The position numbers and the translations under genes are program-made. The notes under the pieces are model-generated. The model searched no databases, had not been told where the DNA came from, and worked only from the letters and a program-made list of their open reading frames with translations. From RYN-111 sp046595815 (GTDB lineage: Bacteria > Actinomycetota > Actinomycetes > Mycobacteriales > SCTD01), in the NCBI GenBank assembly GCA_046595815.1, contig JBKJSN010000088.1, forward strand, positions 17,876 through 81,875: 64,000 nucleotides of DNA, read 5' to 3'. Shown in pieces: positions 18,132-26,799 of this stretch (within the stretch, counting starts at the first letter, position 1; each line of letters opens with the position of its first letter).

Positions 18132-21100
18132 TCATCCTTGCGCAGCGATCAGAGCCTGGGTGGCGGCAACCTCGGAGGTCTGGGCGGTGCTGCTGGCTAC
18201 CTCAAGGGCCCGCTGGAGCGTGGCCCGTCCTCCCGCCGGATCCCCCGTGGCATGCAGCGCGGAACCAAGCACCCGCAGGGCGATGACCTCCGAACGGACG
18301 TCCTCGGCGGGGCAGTCGACTGCCTCACGTGCTACGTGGAGGGCCTCAGCGGGACGGCCGAGCTCCAGGAGGGTGCCAGCCCGATGCGCCAGCGCCTGCC
18401 GCCGGGGAAACAGCAATCCCGGTTCCTCGGCGGTGGTCGCGAGGGCCGCATCGAGCTCGGCGAGGGCCTGCTCCAGCTCACCGCGCTTGCGGAGGACCTG
18501 CGCGTGCAGGACGCGTGCGCCCAGGGCGGCGTGCGGCTTGAGGTCCAGCCCGCCGAGCGAGACGCTGACCGCCAGGAAGCAGGAGTCTGCGTCGTCCAGG
18601 CGCCCCTGGTCGAGGAACGCATAGCCCAGCGCCACGTGCGCGAGGGCCGCGGTGACGGGGTGGTGGCCCCGCTCCGACAGGTCGACGGCCTCGGACAAGA
18701 AGGCGATCGCGCGGTCGGGGAGGTCGGCACCACGGGCCGCCGCGCCTGCCGCGACCAGGGCCAGCGCCTGACCCCAGGCATCTCCGGCCTCGGCGAAGCG
18801 CGCTCGTGCTCGCTCGGCCTCGGCCGCCGCGACGATCACGTCCCCCTGCTCCGCTGCGGCCATCGCGTCGATGGTCAAGGTCGCGGCGACTCCCCAGCGG
18901 TCGCCGTTCTGCTCGCCCAGCGGCAGAACGGAGGCAGCCAGGTCGCGGGCCTCCGCAAAGCGCCCCTGCAGCAGCCGCACGAACCCCTCGGTGCCCGCGA
19001 CCCACGACAACCCGGCGGTGTCCTCCAAAGCTTCGAAGTGCTCTTCAGCCTGGTTCAGAGCGGTCATCGCCAGGCCGTAGTCGCCTCGGGTCGTGGCGCT
19101 CCAGGCCAGGTGCTGCAGCGCCCAGCCGACGCCGCGACGGTCGCCGACCTGCTCGGCGAGCACCCGAGCCTGCTCTACGTGCCGCTCGGCGTCCCGGAAG
19201 CGCCCCTCGAAGTAGTCCAGCAAGCCCAGCGCCCGCAGCGCCTCCGCCGCACGTCGCTCGTCGCCCTGGTCCGAGGCGGAGGCGAGCGCACCCACGAAGG
19301 CGGCGCGGGCGCCGCGCAGGTCTCCGCGACGCCGGCGCACCGAGCCCAGGACTAGTGCTGCCTGCACCGCGTGACCGGGCTCGTCCAGGGCGCCCCGGAG
19401 TTCGTCCTCCGCCTCGTCCAACCGGCTCTGCACCGCGAGCGCCTCAGCCCGAGCGAGCCGAACGGGGATGAGCACCGAACTGGCGAAAGGCTCACCCAAC
19501 TTCGGGTCGGCGAGGCCCAAGGCCCTGCTCATCAGGTGCTCTGCGGCAAGAGCGTCGTCCCGGCCGAGCGCCGCGTGCCCGAGCCGCACCAACGCGTCGA
19601 AGGCGATCCGACGGGCGGCCCAGGCGGGGTCGCCCGGGGGCAGGCTCATCTCGGCCGCCAGGTGCACGGCTCGCTCCCCTTGCGTGGCGGTGATGAGGTC
19701 CGCCTCGGCCCCGAGCGCCTTGTTGTCGGCGGACCACGCTGCGGCTGCCCCGTGCCGACGGGCGCGATCAGCCTTGGCCAGGCCGGCGTACGCGACGTCG
19801 CGGACCAGGGTGTGGGCGAAGCGATACCCCTCCCGCTCGGGCTCGAGCAGACGGCGGTCGACGAGAGCGCCCACGGCAGCAAGGACGACGTCGGGCTCGC
19901 CATGACCGCTCGCCCGGCCGACGGCCTCGAGCTCGGGCAGGGTCACGTGCAGGCCGATCACGCTGGCGTCACGAAGGACACCCTTCGCCGCACCGTCGAG
20001 GTCGTCGATCCGCGCAGCGAGTACGGCCTGCACCCCGGCAGGCAGGAGGTCCTCGGGCACCTCGCCCTGCAGGATCCATCGGTTTCCCGTGCGCACCAAG
20101 GCGCCACGGTCGATGAGCAGGTGCAGCAGCTCGGCGAGGAAGAACGGGTTCCCCTGCGCCCGGTCGAGCAGCGCCGAGCGGACCGCGTCATCAAGCTCGC
20201 TGGCCCCCAAGTAGGCGCGCAGTAGTCGCTCGGCCGCACCCGGCTCTAGCGGCAGCAAGGGGACGAGCTCGGTGCTGCCCTGCAACCACCACTGCGGCCG
20301 GCCCGGCACGTCGAGCATGTCCATACGCCCGAGCGCCAGGAGCAGGACTGGGCCGCGCGTCGCGGAGGCGACCTCGAGAAGCCCATCGATCAGGGTCGGG
20401 GTGGCCCAGTGCAGGTCGTCGATCACGAGCAGCAGCGGGCCCTCCGCAGCGAGGCCGGTGAACAGCTCTGCCACGGCTTCGCGGACCGCGCTGCCGCCGG
20501 TCGGCGGGCCTGGCGCAGCCGTCTCAAGCGGACCGTCCACGGCGAGATCCTCGAGCCCGAGCAGCAAGCGCAGTCGCTCGGTCGTCTGTGCCGTGACCGA
20601 GCTCCCGGAGGAGGCCTGGGACAACCGGGCAACGGTGCGTGCGACACGCTCCCGGGCCACGTCCACGCTGTCGCCTTGCTCGATGCCGCAGGCGGTGCGG
20701 ACCATCTCGGAGACTGCCGCGAGGTCTCGGCCCTCGCCGTACGGCGCGCAACGGCCCCAGAGGACTCGTACGCCGGTCACCTCGCCGGCGCGGCGGGCAA
20801 CCTCCTGCGCCAGCCGCGTCTTGCCTACGCCAGCCTCACCGGTGACGAGCACGGCGTGCGGCTCGCATGAGTCAATGGTCTCGTGGAAGCGCCCGACCAG
20901 CAGCCCCAGCTCGGCGTCCCTTCCGAGGAAAGGCGCGTCGTCGCCGAGGCCAAGCCGAGTGGCCCCCGCAGGGCGTAGGCCGAGCAACTCGAAAGCCTCG
21001 ACGGGTTCGCGTTTTCCCTTGAGCCGCAAGGGCTTCAGGGCTCGCCAACTCGCCGTCGCCATGGTGATGAGCGCCGTGTCACGCCCCGCAACGACCGCAC

Positions 21101-21623
21101 CCACACCTGCCGAGTCAGCGAGGCGCGAGGCGGTGTTCACGGTGTCACCGACGACGGTGTACGACAGGTGCGCCTGCACACCGGCGATGACCTCGCCGGT
21201 GTTGAGGCCGACCCGCAAGCCGAGTTGACGGCCACCGCCGCTCTCCTGAGCAACTAGGCGGCGCACCGAGGCCTGCATCTTGTAGGCGGCTCGGACCGCA
21301 CGCTCCGCGTCGTCCTCGTGAGCAGTCGGCGCTCCGAAGACCGCCATGATGCCGTCCCCCACGAGCTTGTCGACGTGGCCTCCGTGCTCGGTGACGATCG
21401 CGGCGAGGGTCGCGAGCACCCGGTCCGTGACGACACCCACCCGCTCCGGGTCGAGGTCCTCAGCCCAGCTCGTGAAGTCGGACAGGTCACCGAACAGGAC
21501 CGTCACGACGCGACGCTCGGTCTCGATCTCGGTCGGCGCCACGTCGCTCACCAGCGCGGCACCGCAGGAGAAGCAGAACCGGGCGCCGGGCACGATCGGC
21601 GTGCCGCACACCGGGCACGTCAT
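18132..21623 (-). CDS. Class III nucleotide cyclase fused to AAA ATPase and TPR-like region
   Basis: 1163 aa from ATG 21623. An N-terminal zinc ribbon has two CxxC pairs (CPVC and CFSC, residues 3-20). The cyclase domain (about 40-215) has metal-binding Asp46 and Asp90, Lys86, and DTVNTASRL with Asp160, Asn163 and Arg167, so it should be catalytically complete and probably makes cAMP. An ATPase with Walker A TGEAGVGKT (about 261-269) and LLVIDDLHW follows. The remaining half is alpha-helical repeats of TPR type. There is no DNA-binding domain at the C-terminus, unlike MalT/LuxR relatives. It is convergent with crp across the DUF695-like gene. Confidence 0.9.
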   Translation of the reverse strand: MTCPVCGTPIVPGARFCFSCGAALVSDVAPTEIETERRVVTVLFGDLSDFTSWAEDLDPERVGVVTDRVLATLAAIVTEHGGHVDKLVGDGIMAVFGAPTAHEDDAERAVRAAYKMQASVRRLVAQESGGGRQLGLRVGLNTGEVIAGVQAHLSYTVVGDTVNTASRLADSAGVGAVVAGRDTALITMATASWRALKPLRLKGKREPVEAFELLGLRPAGATRLGLGDDAPFLGRDAELGLLVGRFHETIDSCEPHAVLVTGEAGVGKTRLAQEVARRAGEVTGVRVLWGRCAPYGEGRDLAAVSEMVRTACGIEQGDSVDVARERVARTVARLSQASSGSSVTAQTTERLRLLLGLEDLAVDGPLETAAPGPPTGGSAVREAVAELFTGLAAEGPLLLVIDDLHWATPTLIDGLLEVASATRGPVLLLALGRMDMLDVPGRPQWWLQGSTELVPLLPLEPGAAERLLRAYLGASELDDAVRSALLDRAQGNPFFLAELLHLLIDRGALVRTGNRWILQGEVPEDLLPAGVQAVLAARIDDLDGAAKGVLRDASVIGLHVTLPELEAVGRASGHGEPDVVLAAVGALVDRRLLEPEREGYRFAHTLVRDVAYAGLAKADRARRHGAAAAWSADNKALGAEADLITATQGERAVHLAAEMSLPPGDPAWAARRIAFDALVRLGHAALGRDDALAAEHLMSRALGLADPKLGEPFASSVLIPVRLARAEALAVQSRLDEAEDELRGALDEPGHAVQAALVLGSVRRRRGDLRGARAAFVGALASASDQGDERRAAEALRALGLLDYFEGRFRDAERHVEQARVLAEQVGDRRGVGWALQHLAWSATTRGDYGLAMTALNQAEEHFEALEDTAGLSWVAGTEGFVRLLQGRFAEARDLAASVLPLGEQNGDRWGVAATLTIDAMAAAEQGDVIVAAAEAERARARFAEAGDAWGQALALVAAGAAARGADLPDRAIAFLSEAVDLSERGHHPVTAALAHVALGYAFLDQGRLDDADSCFLAVSVSLGGLDLKPHAALGARVLHAQVLRKRGELEQALAELDAALATTAEEPGLLFPRRQALAHRAGTLLELGRPAEALHVAREAVDCPAEDVRSEVIALRVLGSALHATGDPAGGRATLQRALEVASSTAQTSEVAATQALIAAQG

Positions 21624-21654
21624 GCGCGGTTCCCGCACAAGCGTGGGGTGGAAA

Positions 21655-22398
21655 TCATGTCGCTGCCAGGTAGTCGAGCTGGGCGCGCACCGACATCTCG
21701 GCGGCCGGCCACAGCACGCGGTCGACATCGACGTAGACCACCTCCACTACCTGACGCGGGGTGGTGGCACCGGCGTCCAGTGCCGCGCGTACCTGCTCCA
21801 GGCGCTGCTGGCGGTGATCGAGGTAGTGCTGAGCCGCGAGGCCCGCGTGAGGCAGTTCCGGTCCGTGGCCGGGCAGGACCGCGACCTCCCCGAGGTCGCG
21901 GAGCCGATGCAGGGACTCGAGGTAGTCGGCCAGGACGCCGTCAGGATGGGCGACGACGGTCGTGCCGCGGCCCAGGATCGTGTCGCCGGTGAGCACCGCA
22001 TCGGGCAGGACGAAAGACAGGCTGTCGCTCGAGTGCCCGGGGGTGTGGGCGACCCGAAGCTCCAACCCTGCGGCCGCGATGACGTCACCGTCGGTCAGGC
22101 CCTCGTCGCCGAGCCGGTGCCGACGGTCCAGCGCCCGCACGGGCGCACCGGTGAGAGCGGCGAGCCGGGCCGCTCCCTCACTGTGGTCAGCGTGGCCGTG
22201 CGTCAGCAGGATCACAGCAACCGGGCCGTGGGCCGCGACCGCTCGCAGGTGCGCCTCTTCGAGCGGTCCCGGGTCGATGACGACCGCGCTCTCAGAGTGA
22301 GGGTCACGCAGGACCCAGGTGTTGGTCCCCTCGAGCGTCATCGGGCCGGGGTTGGGCGCGAGCACCACCCCTGCAGTCGGCGTCACCTGCCGCAGCAT
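21655..22398 (-). CDS. Metallo-beta-lactamase fold hydrolase
   Basis: 247 aa. The zinc motif THGHADH, then HTPGHSSDSLSF, GDTILGRG and a late PGHGPE give the metal-binding set of MBL-fold enzymes. It corresponds to Rv3677c, related to glyoxalase II/LACTB2-type hydrolases. The C-terminal winged-helix-like tail (TTPRQVVEVVY) fits the LACTB2 type. The ATG joins the Nudix stop in a TGATG overlap. Substrate unknown. Confidence 0.88.
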   Translation of the reverse strand: MLRQVTPTAGVVLAPNPGPMTLEGTNTWVLRDPHSESAVVIDPGPLEEAHLRAVAAHGPVAVILLTHGHADHSEGAARLAALTGAPVRALDRRHRLGDEGLTDGDVIAAAGLELRVAHTPGHSSDSLSFVLPDAVLTGDTILGRGTTVVAHPDGVLADYLESLHRLRDLGEVAVLPGHGPELPHAGLAAQHYLDHRQQRLEQVRAALDAGATTPRQVVEVVYVDVDRVLWPAAEMSVRAQLDYLAAT

Positions 22399-23189
22399 CA
22401 CGGGATCGTGAACTCCACGCTGCCGTCCGGGTGGACAACCAACTGGGGCGCGACGGGCGAGATGCTCCGCTCGGCTGCGAGAGCGCTTGCCACGTCTGGG
22501 AAGTCGGCGAGGGCCTGGAGGTTGGTCCACGTGGGGGGGAGCATGTTCAGGCTCTGCTCCAAGGCATCCGCAGGGCGGATCCATAGGCGCTGGTCGGCCT
22601 CGCCCCCCACGTGACGGCACACCTGGCCAGCGGGCATCTCGGCGAGGAAGAAGCGGGTGTCGAAGCGCTTGGGCTCGATCTCGGGGGTGATCCAGTGCGC
22701 CAGAGGGCGCAGCAGGTCGGCGCGGAGCACCAGCCCACGACGGGTCAGCAACTGCGACAGCGACTGTTCCCGGGACTCCAAGGCGACGCGCTCGGCCTCC
22801 CACTCGTCACTGCTGACGTCGGCGAGCAGCTCGGGATCGCCCGCAAGCAGGACCCCGCACTCCTCGAAGGTCTCCCGCACCGCTGCGCACACCAGCGCCC
22901 GCGCCGTACGTTCGTCGGCGCTGAACCACTCGCCCCACTGCTTCGCGCTGGGGCCCTCCCACGCGATGTCAGCGTCCGCGTCGGTCTCATCGACCGACCC
23001 TCCGGGGAACACGTGCATCCCGCCCGCGAAGGCCATGCCCTTCACCCGCCGCAGCAGGTAGACCTCCGGGCCGGGGTCGCGCAGGAGCACGACCGTGCTG
23101 GCGTCACGGGGCGCGCTCGGTGTCTTGTCTCCGCGCGCGAAGGCGCGGGCCAGCTCCTCGAGCTCGTGCAACCCCGCGGGTCCGCTCAT
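22398..23189 (-). CDS. Nudix hydrolase, NUDT19/RppH-like
   Basis: 263 aa. The Nudix box is split: GGMHVFPGGSVDE is separated by a roughly 40-residue insertion from AAVRETFEECGVLL. This is the layout of NUDT7/NUDT19-type CoA diphosphatases. A Trp-rich C-terminal region follows. Its ATG overlaps the RidA stop, inside a chain DUF4177-ridA-nudix-MBL-cyclase. CoA-ester cleavage is plausible but not proven. Confidence 0.85.
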   Translation of the reverse strand: MSGPAGLHELEELARAFARGDKTPSAPRDASTVVLLRDPGPEVYLLRRVKGMAFAGGMHVFPGGSVDETDADADIAWEGPSAKQWGEWFSADERTARALVCAAVRETFEECGVLLAGDPELLADVSSDEWEAERVALESREQSLSQLLTRRGLVLRADLLRPLAHWITPEIEPKRFDTRFFLAEMPAGQVCRHVGGEADQRLWIRPADALEQSLNMLPPTWTNLQALADFPDVASALAAERSISPVAPQLVVHPDGSVEFTIP

Positions 23190-23644
23190 GAGCCCGGCGC
23201 GACCTCGACGACGAGCTCGACCTCGACGGGCGCGTCGAGCGGCAGGATCGCGACACCGACAGCCGACCGTGCGTGGGGGGTGCCGAACACGTCGCCCAGC
23301 AGCTCGGACGCACCGTTGATGACCCCTGGCTGTCCGGTGAAGCCCGGCGCGCTGGCCACGAAGCCCACGACCTTGACCACGCGGACCACGTTGTCGATCC
23401 CGACGAGGGCGTCGATCGCTGCGAGGGCGTTCAGGGCGCAGGTGCGGGCCAGCTCCTTCGCGGTGTCGGCGTCGACCGCCGTACCCACCAGACCGTGGGC
23501 GAGCATTTCGCCGGCGACCGTGGGGAGCTGCCCCGAGGTGAAGACGAGGTCACCGGTGCGTACGGCGGGTACGTAGGCAGCGACCGGCGTAGCGACCTTC
23601 GGCAGTTCGATGCCGAGCTCGCTCAGGCGAGCGGTCACGCTCAC
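23186..23644 (-). CDS. RidA/YjgF family enamine/imine deaminase
   Basis: 152 aa from GTG 23644, overlapping the DUF4177 gene (GTGA). It has the trimeric RidA fold with LVFTSGQLPTVAG, CALNALAAIDALVG, VVKVVGFVASAPGF and HARSAVGVAILPLDAPVEVELVVEV. It corresponds to Rv3678c. The conserved Arg of RidA is present in HARSAVG, so it may hydrolyse reactive 2-aminoacrylate-type imines. Confidence 0.88.
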   Translation of the reverse strand: MSVTARLSELGIELPKVATPVAAYVPAVRTGDLVFTSGQLPTVAGEMLAHGLVGTAVDADTAKELARTCALNALAAIDALVGIDNVVRVVKVVGFVASAPGFTGQPGVINGASELLGDVFGTPHARSAVGVAILPLDAPVEVELVVEVAPGS

Positions 23645-23796
23645 TGCCGCGCCCGCTTGAAGTAGGCGACCAGCTGCTCGGCGTTCGGGCCGGGCACGAC
23701 CTGGACCAGTTCCCAGCCGTCCTCGCCGAAGTTGTCGAGGATCTGCTTGGTCGCATGGATGAGCAAGGGCGCCGTCATGTACTCCCACTTCTGCAT
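23641..23796 (-). CDS. DUF4177 small protein
   Basis: 51 aa, MQKWEYMTAPL at the start and GEDGWELVQVVPG in the middle, the two signatures of DUF4177. It is first in the ridA-nudix-MBL-cyclase chain. Soluble; function unknown. Confidence 0.8.
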   Translation of the reverse strand: MQKWEYMTAPLLIHATKQILDNFGEDGWELVQVVPGPNAEQLVAYFKRARQ

Positions 23797-23861
23797 GTGC
23801 GGGAGCCTAGCGAGCGAGCAAAACGGAGCGAGTGCGGCAGCCGACGTCGGCCTGACCCAGG

Positions 23862-24155
23862 TCAGGCGGTGCGCTGGATGAGGCCGCGCTGGCGCAGCAT
23901 GCGCCGACGCTCGAGCTCGTTGAGCCCGCCCCAGATGCCGTGCGGCTCCTGCACGGACAGCGAGTACTCCAAGCACTCCTGCTGGACGGGGCAGGCGCGG
24001 CACAAGGCTCTGGCCTTGTCCTCGCGCTCGTCCTTCTCCGGCTTCATCTCAAAGTGCGGGGGCGGGAAGAAGACGGTGGCGTTCTCACGACGGCAGGTGG
24101 CGCTACCGCGCCACGGGTTGTCGTCGGTCAGGAAGACCCGGGCTGGGGTGCGCAT
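23862..24155 (-). CDS. WhiB-like (Wbl) iron-sulfur regulator 1
   Basis: 97 aa. Four cysteines, C21, C52, C55 and C61 (C-x30-C-x2-C-x5-C), would hold a [4Fe-4S] cluster. The GIWGG turn and the basic tail ELERRRMLRQRG form the sigma-factor and DNA contact region. The longer-than-usual spacer after the first Cys (PPPHFEMKPEKDEREDKAR) sets it apart from the second Wbl gene. A Crp palindrome lies 32-55 bases upstream of the ATG, so cAMP-Crp control is likely. It is divergent from the first ArsA/Get3 ATPase. Confidence 0.92.
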   Translation of the reverse strand: MRTPARVFLTDDNPWRGSATCRRENATVFFPPPHFEMKPEKDEREDKARALCRACPVQQECLEYSLSVQEPHGIWGGLNELERRRMLRQRGLIQRTA

Positions 24156-24186
24156 CCTCTGCTGACTCCTTGGAGGTACCGGACAC

Positions 24187-24210
24187 AGCGTGTGGCCTGT
24201 GTCACACGCT
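24187..24210. promoter_or_regulatory. Crp-type palindrome
   Basis: Perfect 8-bp arms AGCGTGTG (24187-24194) and CACACGCT (24203-24210) flank 8 bases. The core TGTGG-N6-TCACA differs from the actinobacterial Crp consensus TGTGA-N6-TCACA at one base. It lies between the divergent wbl gene and the ATPase gene, about 30 bases from the wbl start and 90 from the other. Confidence 0.72.
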
Positions 24211-24287
24211 GAGTGTTCGTCGGCTCCGGGGGAACTCCTGCTTGAGTGCCCCAAGATCTCTTTTGCCCTGTTGAGGTGACCCAGCCG

Positions 24288-24293
24288 TACTCT
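24288..24293 (+). promoter_or_regulatory. Candidate -10 element, leaderless start
   Basis: TACTCT fits the actinobacterial TANNNT -10 pattern and ends 6 bases before the ATG at 24300. That is the spacing seen for leaderless transcripts. No convincing -35 was found. Confidence 0.4.
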
Positions 24294-24299
24294 CGCGGC

Positions 24300-25277
24300 A
24301 TGGCCGACTTCCCCGCTGCCCGCCTGCACGTGGTGACCGGCAAGGGCGGAACCGGCAAGACGACCGTCGCCGCCGCCCTCGCCCTGGCCCTGGCCCGGGA
24401 CGGCAAACGCGTCCTGCTGATGGAGGTCGAAGGTCGACAGGGCCTCGGGCAGCTGTTCGACACGCCACCGCTGCCGTACCAGGAGACCAAGGTCGCGGTT
24501 GCCCCCGGCGGGGGGGTCGTGTTCGCGCTGGCCGTCGACGCCGAGGGCGCGCTGCTGGACTACCTGCACATGTTCTACAAGATCTCCCCGAACGGCATCC
24601 CGGCTCGGACCCTGCGGCGGATCGGCGCGATCGACTTCGCCACGACCATCGCGCCCGGGGTGCGGGACGTCTTGCTGACGGGGAAGATCAAGGAGGTCGT
24701 CACCCGCAAGGACGGCACGCGTCCCTGGTACGACGCCGTCGTGGTCGACGCTCCGCCCACCGGACGCATCGGCCGCTTCCTCAACATCACCCACCAGGTC
24801 GGCGGGATCGCCAAGGTGGGCCCGCTCAAGGCCCAGAGCGACGGCGTAATGGCGGTGCTGCAGAGCAAGGTGACCGCCGTGCACCTGGTGACGCTGCTGG
24901 AGGAGATGCCGGTGCAGGAAACCCTCGACGCCGTGGAGGAGCTGCGGGCCCTCGACCTCCCCGTCGGCGGGATCGTGGTCAACATGGTCCGCCCGCCGGA
25001 GCTGCAGCCGGCCGAGCTGCTGGCCGCAGAGCGGGACGCGCTGGACCTCGCGGCCCTGGAGACTGGGCTCAAGGAGGCCGGCCTGGATCCCACGCTGGCA
25101 CCTGCTCTGGCACGGGAGGCAGGCGAGCACGCTGCTCGAGTGGGGCTCGAGGAGCGGGGAAGGGATGCCCTCCACGAGGTCGACCGCCCGACGTACGAGC
25201 TGCCGCTGCTGGCCGAGGTGGACCTCGGGTCGCTGTATGAGCTGGCCGATGCCCTCCACGAGCAGGGGATGGCGTGA
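24300..25277 (+). CDS. ArsA/Get3-like ATPase 1
   Basis: 325 aa. Deviant Walker A GKGGTGKTTVAAAL near the N-terminus, switch region VVVDAPPTGRIGRFL, and helical client-binding segments. It is the Rv3679 counterpart of the paired anion-transporter/Get3-like ATPases, which act as a heterocomplex and probably chaperone membrane or lipid-linked proteins. No CxxC dimer motif of eukaryotic Get3 is seen. It overlaps its partner gene at the stop codon. Confidence 0.9.
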   Translation: MADFPAARLHVVTGKGGTGKTTVAAALALALARDGKRVLLMEVEGRQGLGQLFDTPPLPYQETKVAVAPGGGVVFALAVDAEGALLDYLHMFYKISPNGIPARTLRRIGAIDFATTIAPGVRDVLLTGKIKEVVTRKDGTRPWYDAVVVDAPPTGRIGRFLNITHQVGGIAKVGPLKAQSDGVMAVLQSKVTAVHLVTLLEEMPVQETLDAVEELRALDLPVGGIVVNMVRPPELQPAELLAAERDALDLAALETGLKEAGLDPTLAPALAREAGEHAARVGLEERGRDALHEVDRPTYELPLLAEVDLGSLYELADALHEQGMA

Positions 25278-26398
25278 TGAACGTCGACGAGCTGCTCGAC
25301 ACCGCCGAGATCATCGTCTGCTGCGGCTCCGGCGGAGTCGGCAAGACGACGACGGCTGCCGCCCTTGCCCTTCGAGCTGCTGAGCGTGGACGCAAGACCG
25401 TCGTGCTCACCATCGACCCGGCGCGCCGGCTGGCACAGTCGATGGGGCTCAGCGAGCTCGACAACATCCCCCGAGCCGTCAAAGGAGTCGAGGGAGACCT
25501 CGACGCCATGATGCTCGACATGAAACGCACGTTCGATGAGATCGTTCTTGCGCACGCGGACCCGGAGAAGGCAGAGCAGATCCTCGCGAACCCCTTCTAC
25601 CAAGCCCTGTCGTCGTCGTTCGCCGGGACGCAGGAGTACATGGCGATGGAGAAGCTGGGGCAGCTCAAGGCGACCGGCGAGTACGACCTCATCGTCGTCG
25701 ACACCCCGCCGACCCGGTCCGCGCTGGACTTCCTGGACGCGCCCGAGCACCTGAGCACCTTCCTCGACGGCCGGCTGGTCAAGGTGCTGCTGGCACCCGC
25801 GAAGGCCGGTGGCCGCGCGTACCTGAAGGTGTTTGGCGTCTTCACCAACGCGATCAGCCGCATCATCGGGGCCTCGTTCCTGCAGGACGTCTCGCAGTTC
25901 GTCGGGGCGATGGAGTCGATGTTCGGCGGGTTCCGCGAGCGGGCGCAGGGCACCTACGACCTGCTCAAGGACCCGGCCACGGCCTTCGTCGTCGTCGCCA
26001 CACCCGAGCGCGACGCCCTGCGCGAAGCGGCCTACTTCGTCGAGCGCCTGCACCAGGAGGACATGCCGCTGGCAGGGCTCGTCCTGAACCGTGTCCACCG
26101 CGTCGCCGACACAGGCCTCACCTCAGGTCGTGCCCTGTCGGTCGCTGACGGCCTGGAGCCGGACTCCCTGACGGCCGGTGTCCTGCGACTGCACGCCCAG
26201 CGAGTCGCTCAGGTACGGCGAGAGGCTCACCTCACGGAGCGCTTCACCAGCGCGCACCCCAAGGTGCCCATGGTGGAGGTAAGCGCTCAGCCCGGCGACG
26301 TGCACGACCTGGACGGCCTGCGCGCCGTGGGCGGCGACCTCAGCGCTGGTGGACGATCGACGCCTGCGCCTCGGAGAACAACCGCGCCCAGGACGTGA
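25277..26398 (+). CDS. ArsA/Get3-like ATPase 2
   Basis: 373 aa from ATG 25277 (a GTG one codon earlier is also possible). Walker A CCGSGGVGKTTTAAALAL, VVLTIDPARRLAQSMG (typical Get3 switch I) and VVDTPPTRSALDFLDAP are intact. The large helical insertion (MFGGFRERAQGTYDLLKDPATAF) is characteristic of the Rv3680 family. It is translationally coupled to ATPase 1. The C-terminal Ser/Thr/Arg tail is low-complexity and overlaps the convergent second Wbl gene by 59 bases. Confidence 0.9.
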   Translation: MNVDELLDTAEIIVCCGSGGVGKTTTAAALALRAAERGRKTVVLTIDPARRLAQSMGLSELDNIPRAVKGVEGDLDAMMLDMKRTFDEIVLAHADPEKAEQILANPFYQALSSSFAGTQEYMAMEKLGQLKATGEYDLIVVDTPPTRSALDFLDAPEHLSTFLDGRLVKVLLAPAKAGGRAYLKVFGVFTNAISRIIGASFLQDVSQFVGAMESMFGGFRERAQGTYDLLKDPATAFVVVATPERDALREAAYFVERLHQEDMPLAGLVLNRVHRVADTGLTSGRALSVADGLEPDSLTAGVLRLHAQRVAQVRREAHLTERFTSAHPKVPMVEVSAQPGDVHDLDGLRAVGGDLSAGGRSTPAPRRTTAPRT

Positions 26399-26639
26399 CG
26401 TCGGGCCTGCGCCTGAGCAGCGCCCGCCGCTCGCGTTCGGTCATGCCGCCCCACACGCCGTACTCGACGCGGTTGTCGAGGGCGTCGGCCAGGCACGCGG
26501 TGCGTACCGGGCAACTGCGGCAGACGAGCTTGGCCAGATTCTGTGCCGCTCCACGTGCGAAGAGCAGGTCAGGGTCACTGGTGTGACACAGCGCTTGGGC
26601 CGTCCACTCGCGGGTCAGGGTGTCAGTCGTCACCGTCAC
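26340..26639 (-). CDS. WhiB-like regulator 2, WhiB4/WblA type
   Basis: 99 aa. Cysteines C18, C40, C43 and C49, the GVWGG turn and GMTERERRALLRRRPDVTSWARL match the WblA/WhiB4 branch. Its position, between the ArsA/Get3 pair and ponA2, is that of Rv3681c. These proteins respond to oxygen or NO and, as WblA, influence development and antibiotic production in Streptomyces. It is divergent from ponA2. Confidence 0.92.
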   Translation of the reverse strand: MTVTTDTLTREWTAQALCHTSDPDLLFARGAAQNLAKLVCRSCPVRTACLADALDNRVEYGVWGGMTERERRALLRRRPDVTSWARLFSEAQASIVHQR

Positions 26640-26787
26640 GGTTCATGTCCTTGCTCTCCGTGCTGCCAGGGATCAGGCGGCAGTGCACAGAACGTACGAG
26701 ACAGGCACGAACGTGCGGCAGTGTCCGAACGGACCTTTACGGGTAGTCCGTGCGGGCCATAGGCGTAACCCCCTCGAGGTGTCGTCA

Positions 26788-26793
26788 TAGGCT
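26788..26793 (+). promoter_or_regulatory. Candidate -10 element before ponA2
   Basis: TAGGCT (TANNNT) ends 6 bases before the GTG start at 26800, which would give a leaderless or nearly leaderless mRNA. No Shine-Dalgarno sequence is visible between them, which supports this reading. Confidence 0.4.
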
Positions 26794-26799
26794 CGACAG

